Origin: Candidatus Eiseniibacteriota bacterium
Lineage (GTDB): Bacteria > Eisenbacteria > RBG-16-71-46 > CAIMUX01
Length of the DNA: 64,000 bases
Direction: 5' to 3'
NCBI GenBank assembly: GCA_903844735.1
Contig: CAIMUX010000079.1
Location: forward strand, 1-64,000
Below, one piece after another: positions 1-10,280 of this stretch (position 1 is the first letter of the stretch; the number at the start of each line of letters is the position of its first letter). The notes beneath the pieces are model-generated. The model saw only the letters and a program-made list of their open reading frames with translations. It made no database searches and had not been told where the DNA came from. The translations under genes and the position numbers were made by a program.

Positions 1-235
1 AACGTCCACTGCCACTGCATCTTACCCGATGGTCTCTTCGTCCCGGTCTCCGATGACGCGAGCACACCGCTGCGGTTCGTGCCGCTGCCTCCACCCACCA
101 CCGCCGAGGTGGAGGAGCTCACCCGGACGGTCGCGGGTCGCCTCACCGGGCACGCGCGACACCCCGCTGCTGCCGGGGCTCGAGGGCGGACGGGACGAGG
201 ATGGCCTGCAGGGAAAGCCGTTCTGCGCTTCCGTA
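1..235 (+). pseudogene. IS91-like (Y2) transposase fragment, decayed
   Basis: The first frame from base 1 reads a HUH/Y2 transposase core: NVHCHCILPDG, then FVPLPPPTTAEVEEL, as in the conserved block of IS91-type transposases (H-x-H next to LDG/PDG, then PLPPPT). The N-terminus lies outside the window. After about base 165 the family-like residues continue in another frame (GLEGGRDEDGLQ), so the gene is frameshifted. No catalytic Tyr pair or IS end is visible. It is most simply the remnant of a dead insertion element. The family call rests on remembered motif patterns. Confidence 0.55.
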
Positions 236-555
236 GCCCCCCTGAGGGCACGGCGGGTCGAAGGGGCGGAGTCTACCCCGGTCGAGCCCAAAGCCAGGGA
301 TTTCGCGGAAACGGCGGCCACCTTCCCGCGCCGGGGCGGGGATTCGCACCCGTGACGGTCCACCCCTACAATGGCGGCACGGCGAGTGGCCGGCCGTGTC
401 CCCGTGAGGAAAAGAGATGTTGCCTCGCCCCCGAAGGTCGGCCATGGTCCTGCTTGACGGTTCGGAGTCGGGCGAAGGGAGCCCAGTGGCGATAGATCGA
501 CTTTCTATCGGTCGGCACTCCGCCGTGGGCCGAAAACCAAAGGGGGAGGAAGATG
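236..555. other. Gene-free stretch upstream of the cytochrome gene
   Basis: No reading frame here shows a recognisable family. It may hold more decayed transposase sequence and the cytochrome promoter, but I see no convincing -35/-10 pair. The only clear signal is the purine-rich ribosome-binding site GGAGG at 545-549. Confidence 0.4.
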
Positions 556-1935
556 ATGAACCGAAACCGAGCTGGTCTACTCGCACTCGTGGGTGTTCTG
601 GCCCTGTCGGGGCTGGGCACCTCGACTGTCCACGCCCAGGCCAAGAAGGTCGTCTCGAGCTATGGACCGACCAACCAGGACGTGACGTTCGCTCAGATCA
701 AGGCGGAACGCCTGGCCGTGAAGGCCGAGCGCGCCAAGGCCCATGCCGCGCTCCTGGCTTCGAGGTACGAGCTGATGCCGGCAGTGGGAGACGCCCTGAT
801 GTCCGGAGGGAAGGCGGTCCCGGTGGGGCCCACGGCCCGCTTGACCGGCACGTCATGGGACGGGCTCGACAAGCTGACTCCCGAGCAGATTAAGGAGAAG
901 GGGCTCTTTCCGTATCCTCCTCTTCCGTTCCCAGACCACGCCGAAGGGGGAATGCTCTTCCCAAAGATGACGATCGACGTGCTTCCTCGTCTCGTTCGCT
1001 TCGACCTGGACTTCGACCTCCCGGAGCACGTGCTGCCCGAGAAAGCCCCTCCGATCTACCTGACCACGCGCCCGGACCTGGGCGACGTCTCCAAAGGCAA
1101 GGTCGTCACGCTCGAGAATTACTACGAGATCTTCAACGGCGTGCTGAACCCGAAGCAGCTCGAAGGCCTGCGCCTCCTGGTCACGCAGTTCCCCCAGCAG
1201 CAGTTCAACGCCACCGAGGACCGCCGCACGGACCGTGCCGACGGGATGATCGGCGTGGCCTGCTTCGACTGCCACGTGAACGGGCACACCAACAAGGCCA
1301 CGCACCTGGTGGGCGACATCCGACCCCAGGAGTTCCGCCACCGGATCAACACTCCGTCTCTCCGCGGCGTAAACGTCCAGCGCCTCTTCGGATCGCAGCG
1401 CGCGCTCAAGACGGTGGAGGACTTCACCGAATTCGAGCAGCGCGCCGCCTATTTCGACGGCGACCACGCCATGGCGGCCAAGAAGGGGGTCAACGTCCTG
1501 GAGCGCGGCTCCCAGGTCCACTTCATGTCCGAGTTCATGTCCATCCTCGACTTCCCGCCCGCGGCCAAGCTGAACATCTACGGCGAGCTGGATTCGGCGA
1601 AGGCAGCTCCCGCCGAGGTGCGGGGCCAGGCCCTCTTCTTCGGGAAGGCCCGTTGCTCCGCCTGCCACCCGGCTCCCAACTACACCGACAACGACATGCA
1701 CAACCTCAAGGCGGAGCGGTTCTACAAGCAGACCCTGGCGGGCGGCATGGTGATGGGGCACGACGGGCCCATCAAGACCTTCCCCCTTCGCGGCATCAAG
1801 GACTCGCCCCCCTACCTCCACGACGGGCGCTGCCTGACGCTCGAGGACACCGTGGAGTACTTCAACCTGATCCAGCAACTCCACCTGAAGGCCACCGAGA
1901 AGAAGGACCTGGTGGCCTTCCTGCACATCCTGTAA
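556..1935 (+). CDS. Di-heme c-type cytochrome, cytochrome c peroxidase/MauG-like
   Basis: A 459-residue exported protein. The N-terminal segment MNRNRAGLLALVGVLALSG leading to an AQA-type site looks like a Sec signal peptide. Two CxxCH heme-attachment motifs are present: CFDCH near residue 236 and CSACH near residue 367. The C-terminal part carries KTFPLRGIKDSPPYLHDGR and a TLEDTVEYFN segment, which is the typical ending of the di-heme cytochrome c peroxidase/MauG superfamily. It would act in the periplasm in peroxide reduction or a related oxidation. ATG 556 is chosen over ATG 553 because GGAGG at 545-549 then has six bases of spacing. It stands alone, followed by a strong hairpin. The physiological substrate cannot be told. 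Confidence 0.8.
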   Translation: MNRNRAGLLALVGVLALSGLGTSTVHAQAKKVVSSYGPTNQDVTFAQIKAERLAVKAERAKAHAALLASRYELMPAVGDALMSGGKAVPVGPTARLTGTSWDGLDKLTPEQIKEKGLFPYPPLPFPDHAEGGMLFPKMTIDVLPRLVRFDLDFDLPEHVLPEKAPPIYLTTRPDLGDVSKGKVVTLENYYEIFNGVLNPKQLEGLRLLVTQFPQQQFNATEDRRTDRADGMIGVACFDCHVNGHTNKATHLVGDIRPQEFRHRINTPSLRGVNVQRLFGSQRALKTVEDFTEFEQRAAYFDGDHAMAAKKGVNVLERGSQVHFMSEFMSILDFPPAAKLNIYGELDSAKAAPAEVRGQALFFGKARCSACHPAPNYTDNDMHNLKAERFYKQTLAGGMVMGHDGPIKTFPLRGIKDSPPYLHDGRCLTLEDTVEYFNLIQQLHLKATEKKDLVAFLHIL

Positions 1936-1952
1936 GCGGAGGACGACAGGAC

Positions 1953-1978
1953 CCCCGGGGCGCGCCCGTGCCCCGGGG
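1953..1978 (+). terminator. GC-rich hairpin after the cytochrome gene
   Basis: A perfect 9-bp inverted repeat, CCCCGGGGC at 1953-1961 and GCCCCGGGG at 1970-1978, encloses an 8-base loop and begins 17 bases after the cytochrome stop. Only a weak T-run (GTAGGTTTT, just downstream) follows. It is probably an intrinsic terminator or 3'-end stabilising hairpin. Confidence 0.6.
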
Positions 1979-2444
1979 ATCATCGAGCCGTAGGTTTTGG
2001 GGCCAGGCAGCGACCTGCGTGCGCGCACCGTTCCCTTTCTCGGCCCAGAAGTCGTTCGCCCCAGTGCCGCAAACGCCGCGCAGCCCGCCCCTCGCGGCAC
2101 TCGACCAGGCCGATCACTCGCTGCCATTCCAGTGCAGCATCGTTCACCCAAAGCCAACCGCCCACGCCTCGCCTGTTCCACCGGACCAGACTCCGCAGAC
2201 GGCGTGGAGGTTCTCGCCGTGCGGCCGGACCTCCTCAGCCTGGAGTCCTACGGCAGCCCGATGACGCGCGGCTCCGGCCACGACGCGCTGGGCACCTGCA
2301 CCCTCGACGTAGTTTCAGACCAGACCGTGGTCACCGGGCTGTAGCCCGTTCTATCCGAATATTCGAACGACATGTTGCGATGCAGGTTACGCATCCCGCT
2401 TTGCAGTCTGATATCCTTCTGAAACGGTCGAAGCGATTCATCTC
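1979..2444. other. Gene-free stretch between cytochrome and integrase remnant
   Basis: A plus-strand frame stays open from 1997 to a stop at 2341-2343. Its last 50 residues (from VEVLAVRPDLLSLESYG) look protein-like, but I recognise no family and see no start signal. Probably decayed coding sequence. Confidence 0.35.
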
Positions 2445-2888
2445 CAGCTGCTCCTCGCAACCTTCGCGGGGTGGGTGACTCGCCAACAGGCCCGGGCCGT
2501 GGTCTATCTGATCGAGGAGAACCGAGTCTTGAAAGAGCAGCTCGCGGCCCACGGCCGGTCCTTGCGACTCACAGACGACCAACGCCGGCGCCTGGCTGCC
2601 AAGGGTAGGCCGCTCGGCCGCGAGCTTCTCGGCAGGGTTGCGACGATCGTCACTCCGGACACCATAGTGGCTTGGTACCGTCGGCTGATCGCCTCAAAGT
2701 GGACGTATCCCCGGGCCAAGGTTGGCCGGCCGGGCGTGATGAAGGAAATCCGCGCGCTCGCGGCTTGGTCACGTACTACACGCTGTTTGTGATCGATATC
2801 GCCACGCGCAAGGTGAACATCGTCGGCACGACGGTGAACCCAACCTCCGCCTGTATGGGGTTGCTGAAGTGCTACTACCGGCAGGCGG
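2445..2888 (+). pseudogene. Integrase/transposase (rve, IS481/IS3-like) remnant with internal deletions
   Basis: Three collinear pieces of one integrase family occur in order. Piece 1 (about 2448-2760) is the N-terminus: LLLATFAGWVTRQQ, YLIEENRVLKEQL, TPDTIVAWYRRLIASKW and GRPGVMKEIRAL. Piece 2 (about 2764-2845), in another frame, is LVTYYTLFVIDIATRKVNIVG, the start of the RNase H-like catalytic core. Piece 3 (about 2850-2888) is GLLKCYYRQAA, resembling the usual extreme C-terminus. The HTH-to-core linker and most of the DDE core are missing. The product cannot be active. No terminal inverted repeats were found. Confidence 0.7.
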
Positions 2889-2973
2889 CGTGGTATGTTC
2901 GCATCCGATCGGATTCTCGGACAGGACGGGATCGCCGATCCAGCCGAGCTTCTTCGCATGAGGGACGATCGCC

Positions 2974-4953
2974 ATGACTAGGTTCTTCATCCTTGCGGCT
3001 GCCGGCTTGGCGGCGGCCCTACTGACCTTCGCTGCGACCGCCGGCGCGCAGGCCGGTTCTCATCCGCCGATGTTGGGGAGCTTCCCGGAGGCCCTGCTGG
3101 CCGAGGCGGTGTCCGGTCGCGCCGCCCGACTCCCGGCTGAAGGAGGGCTCGCCGATCGCGGGTGCGTGATCCCGGACCCCGTCTCTCGGTCGCGTGCGGA
3201 ACTGGCCCGGGTCCCCATGCTCAATGGCGACAACCTGGGGACGCATTACGCGCGCGGGAACACGCTCGTGATCATCGTCTTCGTTAACGACAGCCAGTTC
3301 ACCTGGACCCCTGCGGAGATGGCGGCCAAGGGGGCCCTGGCCAGGCAGGCGAAGGACTACTACCTGGCCAACGCGCCGGTGGCGGCCAACCTATCCTTCG
3401 ACAACCAGGGCACGACAAGCTACTACTTCTACGAGGTCAGCTCACCCCGCATCGTCGGCTACCGGGGGATGACGACCGCGCTGACCGATAGCCTGCTGGT
3501 CCTCCTCGGGTTCGATGACGACGACGGGGATGGCGGCAGCGGGGATGAAGCGACGCTGTACCTCCAGACCTGGAATGGAGGCTGGGACAACGTCATCCTG
3601 GCCTTCGCACCTCACTCCGACAGCAACGGGCGCAATTGGGCGCGCCAGAAGTACTCCGTGTGCTCCCTCTATTTCGACGCCCCTTACGCGACCTGGGCGC
3701 ACGAGTGGGGTCATCTGTTCGGAGCGTGCGACGAAGACAACACCGCATGCGGCTCCGGTGCCTGCAACGTCGTGTGTCCGTTCGCCGACGAGTATCGGGA
3801 TGCCGCGGTGCTAAACGGCAACTGCCCCGATCCCTGCGGACCGGGACTTCCGTGTCTTATGGCGGACCCACACAGCGTTACGGATATCTGTGCGTTCACG
3901 CTCGACGGTTGGGGCTGGAACGACGAAGACGCCAACGGCGTTCTCGATACCCACCAGCGGCGGGTATCGGGCAGCACCTTCGTGGATATCATTGAGCTCT
4001 GCCCCGGCACCCCGGTTACGGTCAATCAAGTCACGGATGGCTACGTGTGCTCGCAGAAGTGGACGAGTTGGGCGGTGGCCGGCGTGCGCAGTCCGGCCAC
4101 CGCAGACTACAATCTGAAGCTCTACGCCGACAGCAACCACAACTTTCCCTACGCCTCGTCGGAATTCCCGGGGACCACGGTGGACTTCGTGGTCGGCGAC
4201 TATAACCACGGCCGGTTGGGCAACGAGCACATCCAGATCACCAGAGCCTCGGGTACCACTTCCGATTACCGGCTGCAGTGGGAGAGCGGCTCCGAGGCGC
4301 TGCAGTACAGCGTAGGTTCCTCCCACACCTACGACCTGACTTGGCCCTCGGCCGATGTCGTACATGCACACGACATCCTCATCGATGGCGGCGTGGCGGA
4401 CGGACGGGACGTCACAGTAGAGGTCATCGACCTGAGCGGAGCAATGGATCTGGGTGTGGCGCTCTTCAAGTCAGATGACGCGGAGTACTATGCCGCCCGC
4501 GCGAATGCGGTTGCCAAGGCCGACGCGCAGGGCGTGGGCGGCACGGAGACCATCGCATATCGCGCGCGCAGCACCGATGACTATGGACTGGTGGTGTTCA
4601 ACCAGAACGACAGCGGCGGTGATTACCGAATCACGGTCCGCGATGCCGGGATCGTCGGGATCGGCGACGAGGAAACTCCGTCACTGTCCCTGTTCTTATC
4701 CCCAAGTCCGTCTTCCGGGGCATCATCGATCCGCTACAACCTGCCGAGGGCCGGGCCGGCGGAGGTGGCGATCTACGACATCCAGGGTCGAGTGGTGCGC
4801 CTGCTCGTTAACGAGGAGCGTCCGGCAGGTGAGAACACGGCGACCTGGGAAGGCCGCGACAACGGGGGCCGACCGGTAGGGGGCGGTGTCTACATTGCTC
4901 GGCTGCGGTTCGGTGGCGAGGTGCGGCCGTTGAAGTTCGCGCGCACGCGGTGA
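2974..4953 (+). CDS. Secreted metzincin-like metalloprotease with FlgD-type C-terminal domain
   Basis: 659 residues. A clear signal peptide (MTRFFILAAAGLAAALLTF to AGAQA) opens the protein. The zinc site is HEWGHLFGACDE at residues 243-254, an HExxHxxGxxD pattern. A possible Met-turn (CLMAD) about 40 residues later supports a metzincin-type fold with Asp as third ligand. The region around the site is Cys-rich, suggesting disulfides outside the cytoplasm. Residues about 570-659 form a FlgD-like Ig domain (IRYNLPRAGPAEVAIYD, then WEGRDNGGRPVGGGVYIARL), the tail that recurs on secreted proteins of this genome. It is probably exported and cell-surface associated or released. ATG 2974 follows a weak GAGGGA site. 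The exact peptidase family is uncertain. Confidence 0.75.
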   Translation: MTRFFILAAAGLAAALLTFAATAGAQAGSHPPMLGSFPEALLAEAVSGRAARLPAEGGLADRGCVIPDPVSRSRAELARVPMLNGDNLGTHYARGNTLVIIVFVNDSQFTWTPAEMAAKGALARQAKDYYLANAPVAANLSFDNQGTTSYYFYEVSSPRIVGYRGMTTALTDSLLVLLGFDDDDGDGGSGDEATLYLQTWNGGWDNVILAFAPHSDSNGRNWARQKYSVCSLYFDAPYATWAHEWGHLFGACDEDNTACGSGACNVVCPFADEYRDAAVLNGNCPDPCGPGLPCLMADPHSVTDICAFTLDGWGWNDEDANGVLDTHQRRVSGSTFVDIIELCPGTPVTVNQVTDGYVCSQKWTSWAVAGVRSPATADYNLKLYADSNHNFPYASSEFPGTTVDFVVGDYNHGRLGNEHIQITRASGTTSDYRLQWESGSEALQYSVGSSHTYDLTWPSADVVHAHDILIDGGVADGRDVTVEVIDLSGAMDLGVALFKSDDAEYYAARANAVAKADAQGVGGTETIAYRARSTDDYGLVVFNQNDSGGDYRITVRDAGIVGIGDEETPSLSLFLSPSPSSGASSIRYNLPRAGPAEVAIYDIQGRVVRLLVNEERPAGENTATWEGRDNGGRPVGGGVYIARLRFGGEVRPLKFARTR

Positions 4954-5460
4954 GGCCCAAGCCCCGGGAGAGTCCCAAGCTACCGACCGAGGCCGCGTGG
5001 TTAAGTTCCCAGAGATCGGTGGGCTGCATCATCACTACCAACGCGTCGCGGCCTGACCCGCCTCCCGTCTTCGCACCGCCGAAATCCCGAGGAGTAGGTC
5101 CGCCCGACGCGCAACTCGGCGCCCCGTCAGCCAAACCCAACCACCTTCCCAGCCGCCCCGGCACGGCTCCCGCGTCTGCGACCGACCGAAATGGTCACTC
5201 CGGGAACCGTTCACTCGCCGGGAAGTGCGCCGTTCGGATATTCGGGACGGACAGGATATCGATGTTTCCATGAGGTCTCGATGGGTATCATTATAGACGG
5301 CAAGTTGGTGTTGGAGGTGACCTACGGAGTCTTTGCGGAGTGCGGGGTTAGCCGGACCTGGCTCGCCTCAAGTTCATGACCCGGTCGGGGACGACAATCG
5401 GCGGCGCCCTCCATCGCCCCCACACGTCACAGTACTGGTGATCTCACCAGCCGCGACACG
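4954..5460. other. Gene-free stretch, nothing recognised
   Basis: 507 bases between the metalloprotease and the MFS gene. Short frames on both strands show no recognisable motifs, and no convincing hairpin, promoter or repeat was seen. It should contain the promoter for the MFS gene. No good ribosome-binding site precedes ATG 5461. Confidence 0.4.
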
Positions 5461-6808
5461 ATGACTTCCGTGGAGCCTTCCGCCAATCCGCCCACGAGGC
5501 CGGCGATTCCGCGCGGCTATGCCGCCTACGCGCTTGGCCTGCTCACGGCCATCAACCTCCTCAACTACCTCGACCGTAACGTCATCTTTGCGCTTTTCGA
5601 GCCCCTCAAGCGCGACCTGGGCTTCTCCGACACTCAGCTTGGCTGGCTCGGCTCTGCCTACATCCTCGTCTATTCGCTCGCGGCTTTGCCTTCCGGCGTG
5701 CTGAGCGACCTGCAGTCCCGGAGAGCGGTCATCGCCGGCGGGGTGACAATCTGGAGCGCCTTCACGTTTCTGGGCGGCTTCGTGCGGAGTTTCTGGCAAC
5801 TTTTCGCGTGCCGCGCAGTGGTCGGTATCGGCGAGGCCGCATTCGCACCGGCGGCCAGTTCGCTCGTGGCCGACTACTACCCCTGGCCGGAGCCGCGCGG
5901 CCGCGATGGGAGTGCTTTCGGCCGGCCTCGCCATCGGCGGCGTGCTCGGACTCCTGCTGGGGGGAACCATCGAGCAGCACTATGGGTGGCGCGTCGCCTT
6001 CATGATGGTCGGCCTGCCTGGATTCCTGTTGGCGATCCTCGCATCACGCCTGATCAACCCCTCGAAACGTGGTGCGGGGCCCGGCGACCGGGTCCGCTCG
6101 TTCCGGATGGGCCGGCCTGGACCTACCCCGATCGGCCGCGAGGCGGACACAGCGTTCGAGGGCCTGATCGAGGCGCTGCGGCGCGTGCTCCGCACGCCGA
6201 CGCTCGTCTACGTGTTCATAGCGGGAGCGATGATTTCGTTCGGCATGAATGGACTGGTGGGGTGGGGGCCGACGTTCATTACGCGAACACTCGGCCTGTC
6301 TTCGGGCAACGCCGCCCGGCTGCTCGGGATCACGGGCCTGATCGCCGGCATCAGCGGCACGATCGCCGGTGGCCTCATCGCTGACTGGTGGCTCAAGCGA
6401 AATCCACGCGCGCGCGTGCTGACCGTCGCCCTTGGAATGCTGCTGGGCGGGCCGCTGACAATCTGGCTCATGACGGTGCGCGATCCGTGCGCGTTCCGGG
6501 TTATCTTCGGGTTCGCCTTCTTCTTCCTGTCCTGGTACAACGGTCCGCTCACCGCGACCGTCTTCGATGTAGTGCCCGGCCGCATCAGCGCCACCGTGGC
6601 CGGGGCGTTCTTCCTGTTCATTCATCTGGCGGGAGATGCCATCGCGTTTCCGCTGGTGGGCACGCTCTCGGATCGCTTTGGGCTTGAGCGGGCGGTGTTT
6701 GTGCTACCGGTAGTCGCCATGGCGGGTGGGATCTTGGTGCTTGGCGCCGCGCGGAGGGTGATGCGGGATATGGCGCGTGTGGAGGCAGATGCGGCAAAAG
6801 GCACTTGA
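5461..6808 (+). pseudogene. MFS transporter (spinster-like), frameshifted
   Basis: One MFS protein is split over two frames. The first frame covers residues from MTSVEP through LLTAINLLNYLDRNVIFAL, the loop GVLSDLQSRR, and TM4-5 (VVGIGEAAFAPAASSLVADYY). The second resumes at PGRSRAAAMGVLSAGLAIGG, followed by the central loop and the C-terminal six helices, ending at 6808. The natural joint falls at the run of four Cs at 5880-5883: with three Cs the frame reads YYPGRSRAAAMG, the usual MFS sequence. So this is a +1 frameshift in a homopolymer, either a real lesion or an assembly error. If intact it would be about 448 residues with 12 helices, probably exporting small organic molecules. Confidence 0.75.
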
Positions 6809-7621
6809 CCCGCACTCCGGTCGACAGGCTTCAGTGGTTCCTATGCGGCTTCCTTGCACCGGCTGCGTCTCCGGAGCGCCGCCCAGTCGGGATGCAGTTC
6901 GACCCCTCGACCCGTGGCCCTGGCGGGAAAGTCCCGACGTCTTTGCGCTGGCCATCCGGGAGCCGGGGGACCACGCGGGCTCCGAGTGCTCGCTGCACCG
7001 CGACCGGCCGACCGGCAAGCAGGTCCACGTACGCACCATGGGCTTCGGCGCCTCGGAGATCAGCGTCGGCTTCGCGGCCCGGCCACAGGGCCTCTGGTCG
7101 TGCACCACCAGCGTCTTCAGCCCGCCGGGGTCGGATCGCAAGGATGCCTTTGTCTAGGCCGCCAAGGGAGGCTCGGAGTTGGCGGGCGCCGACCTGATCA
7201 TGACCTACGTGGCGAATACGTTCGCCCCGTTCGAGGTTCTGGTCACGGGCACCACGCTCGACTGGCCGCGGTTCGTGCGCGTGCGTATCGGCGCAGCGGC
7301 GCGCTGAGAAAATCGCCTTCATGACCCTCGACCCCGCGCTTCGGCCTACCGCGACCACGACCAGCTTCTCGACATGGGGCCGACCACCGCAGGGTGCGGC
7401 TTGACGAGTGGGCATCCAGCCCGACATACTTGTCCCCGGGCGTTCTTCCTTCTTGTTGGTGGTGAAGGTCCGGCCGTTTTCATCAGATTCCTGCTGCCAT
7501 CCAGAGACGAACGCCATGGTTCTGTTCGGGGCCCGCCCCAAGAGAGCACGGCAGGCGACGGATTGCGGGCCCGGTTCTGCGGACGCCAACCATCATGATG
7601 CTTATCCGCAAGGAGGTTGTC
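6809..7621. other. Gene-poor stretch with an interrupted, unidentified reading frame
   Basis: One plus-strand frame reads protein-like sequence (from DVFALAIREPGDHAG to SPPGSDRKDAFV), hits TAG at 7155-7157, then continues in the same frame (ELAGADLIMTYVANTF, TTLDWPRFVRVRIG) to TGA at about 7305. This looks like a gene broken by a nonsense mutation. I do not recognise the family. The rest holds nothing I can identify except the ribosome-binding site AAGGAGG at 7610-7616 serving the next gene. Confidence 0.35.
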
Positions 7622-8443
7622 ATGTCACGTCCCATCACGCGCCTCGCGCCCGCCGCATTCCTTCTGCTCACCTGTATCCCCATTCTCGCGGTTCCGCCGG
7701 CCGACGCACTCCCCAAGCCGGCCGGTCCCCTCGGTATTTGGAGCTCGAGCGACGGTCTGGTCTACCAGGCACCGGACATCCCGGAGAGCACGAACGTCCA
7801 GACCGCCTTCGCTTTCGGGGACTTCTGGGACCTGAACGATCTCAGCTACGAAGGACTTACCTTCCGGCAAAGGATCGAGACGACGTGCAACGAATGGAAC
7901 GTCGAGCGCTTCACCGGCGTGATCCGGCCACCCAGCGAGGGAGGGGTGCTCAATGTGCCGGCTGACTCTGACCTCGCCGCCTGGGCAGGGAATCGAACGA
8001 CCGATTCGACGCTCTACTACGCCGTGGCCGAGCAGGGCGGCCGGGTGAGCGCACCGGTTTCGGTCTGGATCAAGCGGGGCGGCGAGAAGGTCTTTCCGGA
8101 CATCCTCCTGCCGGGGCCGGCGGGCGTGGGCCACGAAACCGCCTCGGGACCGGCGGCCCGAAGACTGCCCCAGATCGACACCTCACCCGACCCATTCCGC
8201 GAGACGACCGTGATCCGGTACTCGGTGACGCACACGGAGCACCTCAGGGTGCGGGTGCTCGACATCGGCGGCCGCGAAATCGTCCCGCTGGCCGACACCT
8301 GGTGCTCACCGGGCGAACATCACACGATCTGGAATGGGCAGGATCGATCGGGGGAAAAGGCACCCGCGGGGATGTACTTTCTGCGGCTGGAGGACAGGCG
8401 CGGGAGCCCGCGTGCATCGGGGCGCGTCCTCCTTCTGCGCTGA
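7622..8443 (+). CDS. Secreted protein of unknown function with FlgD-type C-terminal domain
   Basis: 273 residues from ATG 7622, which follows a perfect AAGGAGG (7610-7616) with five bases of spacing; ATGs further upstream (7595, 7598) have no such site. A signal peptide (LAPAAFLLLTCIPILAVPPADA) is followed by a central region without recognisable motifs (residues about 35-180). Residues about 190-273 are a FlgD-like Ig fold: TTVIRYSVTHTEHLRVRVLD, then IWNGQDRSGEKAPAGMYFLRL, ending GRVLLLR. The protein is probably exported by the route used by the other FlgD-tailed proteins. No catalytic residues could be proposed. Confidence 0.65.
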   Translation: MSRPITRLAPAAFLLLTCIPILAVPPADALPKPAGPLGIWSSSDGLVYQAPDIPESTNVQTAFAFGDFWDLNDLSYEGLTFRQRIETTCNEWNVERFTGVIRPPSEGGVLNVPADSDLAAWAGNRTTDSTLYYAVAEQGGRVSAPVSVWIKRGGEKVFPDILLPGPAGVGHETASGPAARRLPQIDTSPDPFRETTVIRYSVTHTEHLRVRVLDIGGREIVPLADTWCSPGEHHTIWNGQDRSGEKAPAGMYFLRLEDRRGSPRASGRVLLLR

Positions 8444-8460
8444 CGCAGGAGGGCACCGCC

Positions 8461-8484
8461 GGGAAGGTGGATCACCAGCTTCCC
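8461..8484. terminator. Hairpin between convergent genes
   Basis: GGGAAGGTG and CACC..TTCCC arms form an imperfect stem (outer GGGAA/TTCCC, inner GGTG/CACC, AGC bulge). It lies between the stop of the FlgD-tailed gene (8443) and the stop of the acyl-CoA dehydrogenase (8491), where a bidirectional terminator would be expected. No U-tract is evident. Confidence 0.35.
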
Positions 8485-8490
8485 GAGCTT

Positions 8491-9614
8491 CTACTTCAGG
8501 ATTTCCCGCGCGATGACGGTGCGCTGGATCTCCGAGGTCCCTTCGCCGATTTCCATGAGCTTGGCATCGCGGAAGAACCGCTCCACCGGGTATTCGCGGC
8601 TGTAGCCGTTGCCGCCGTGCACCTGAATCGCCTTGGTCGTGACCCACATGGCGGCCTCCGAGGCGAAGAGCTTGGCCATGGCCGCTTCTTTCTTGTAGGG
8701 CAAGCCGGCGTCGCGACGGCGAGCCGCATTCCACACCAGTTGCCGCGCCGCCTCGATCTGCACCGCCATGTCCGAGAGGATCCAGGAAAGCCCCTGGAAC
8801 TCGGCGATGGGCCGCCCGAACTGCTGCCGCTCCTTCGCGTAGGCGACGCTCATCTCGTAGGCTCCCTGAGCCAGACCGACCGAGAGGGCGCCGATGCCGA
8901 TTCGCCCGCCGTCCAAGGTGTCGAGGAAGATGGCGAATCCGCCGTCGACCTCGCCGAGAAGCGCGTCGGCAGGCACACGGACATCGCGCAGGCTGAGCTC
9001 CACGGTTTGGGAGCCGCGCACGCCGAGCTTGTGCTCGTCCTTGGAAACGGTGAACCCGGGGGTCGGGTGCTCGACGATGAAGGCCGAGATCCCTTTCACA
9101 CCCTTCTCCTTCGAGGTCCGCGCCGCCAGGATGACGGTGCGGGCGCTCCCGCCGCTCGTGATCCAGTTCTTCGTTCCGTTCAACACCCAGTGGTCACCGT
9201 CGCGCACGGCGGTGGTGCGAGTGCCGCCCGCGTCGGAGCCCGCGCCCGCCTCGGTGAGGCCGAAGGCGCCGAGGTGTTGCCCGCTGATGTGCCCACGCAG
9301 GTACTTCTCCTTCTGCGCCGGCGTGCCGAACTTGAAGATCGGGTAGGTCCCGAGGGAGATGTGCGCCGCCACGGTCAGTGCCGTCGAGCCGCAGACGCGC
9401 GCGATCTCCTCCACCGCCAGCGCCTGCGAGAGGGTATCGAGGCCGGCGCCGCCCCACTCTTCGGGAAACGGAATGCCCAGGAAGCCGAGCTCCCCCATCT
9501 TCTTCAGAATCTCGGGTGGAATGCGCTCATCGGCGTCGATCTTCGCCGCGATCGGTTTGAGCTCGCACCGCACGAAGTCACGGACGGCGTCCCGGATCAT
9601 TTCCTGTTCGGGCG

Positions 9615-9621
<7 letters not shown>
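8491..9621 (-). CDS. Acyl-CoA dehydrogenase
   Basis: 376 residues, a normal length for the family. FAD-dependent alpha,beta-dehydrogenation of an acyl-CoA. Visible signatures are [16 protein letters not shown] (FAD/substrate contact), [44 protein letters not shown], and EGTSEIQR, whose first Glu is the usual catalytic base. The start ATG at 9621 is chosen because AAGGAG lies seven bases upstream; open frame continues upstream but overlaps the CoA-transferase gene. It is the last gene of a five-gene minus-strand operon and overlaps the CoA-transferase B stop by seven bases. Electrons would pass to ETF. The chain-length or aromatic specificity is not evident. Confidence 0.9.

Positions 9622-10276
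<655 letters not shown>

Positions 10277-10280
<4 letters not shown>

Noticed and set aside
853-2181. 442-codon open frame antisense to the cytochrome gene
   Set aside because: It mirrors the conserved cytochrome coding sequence, is rich in residues expected from antisense of high-GC codons, and has no family motif.
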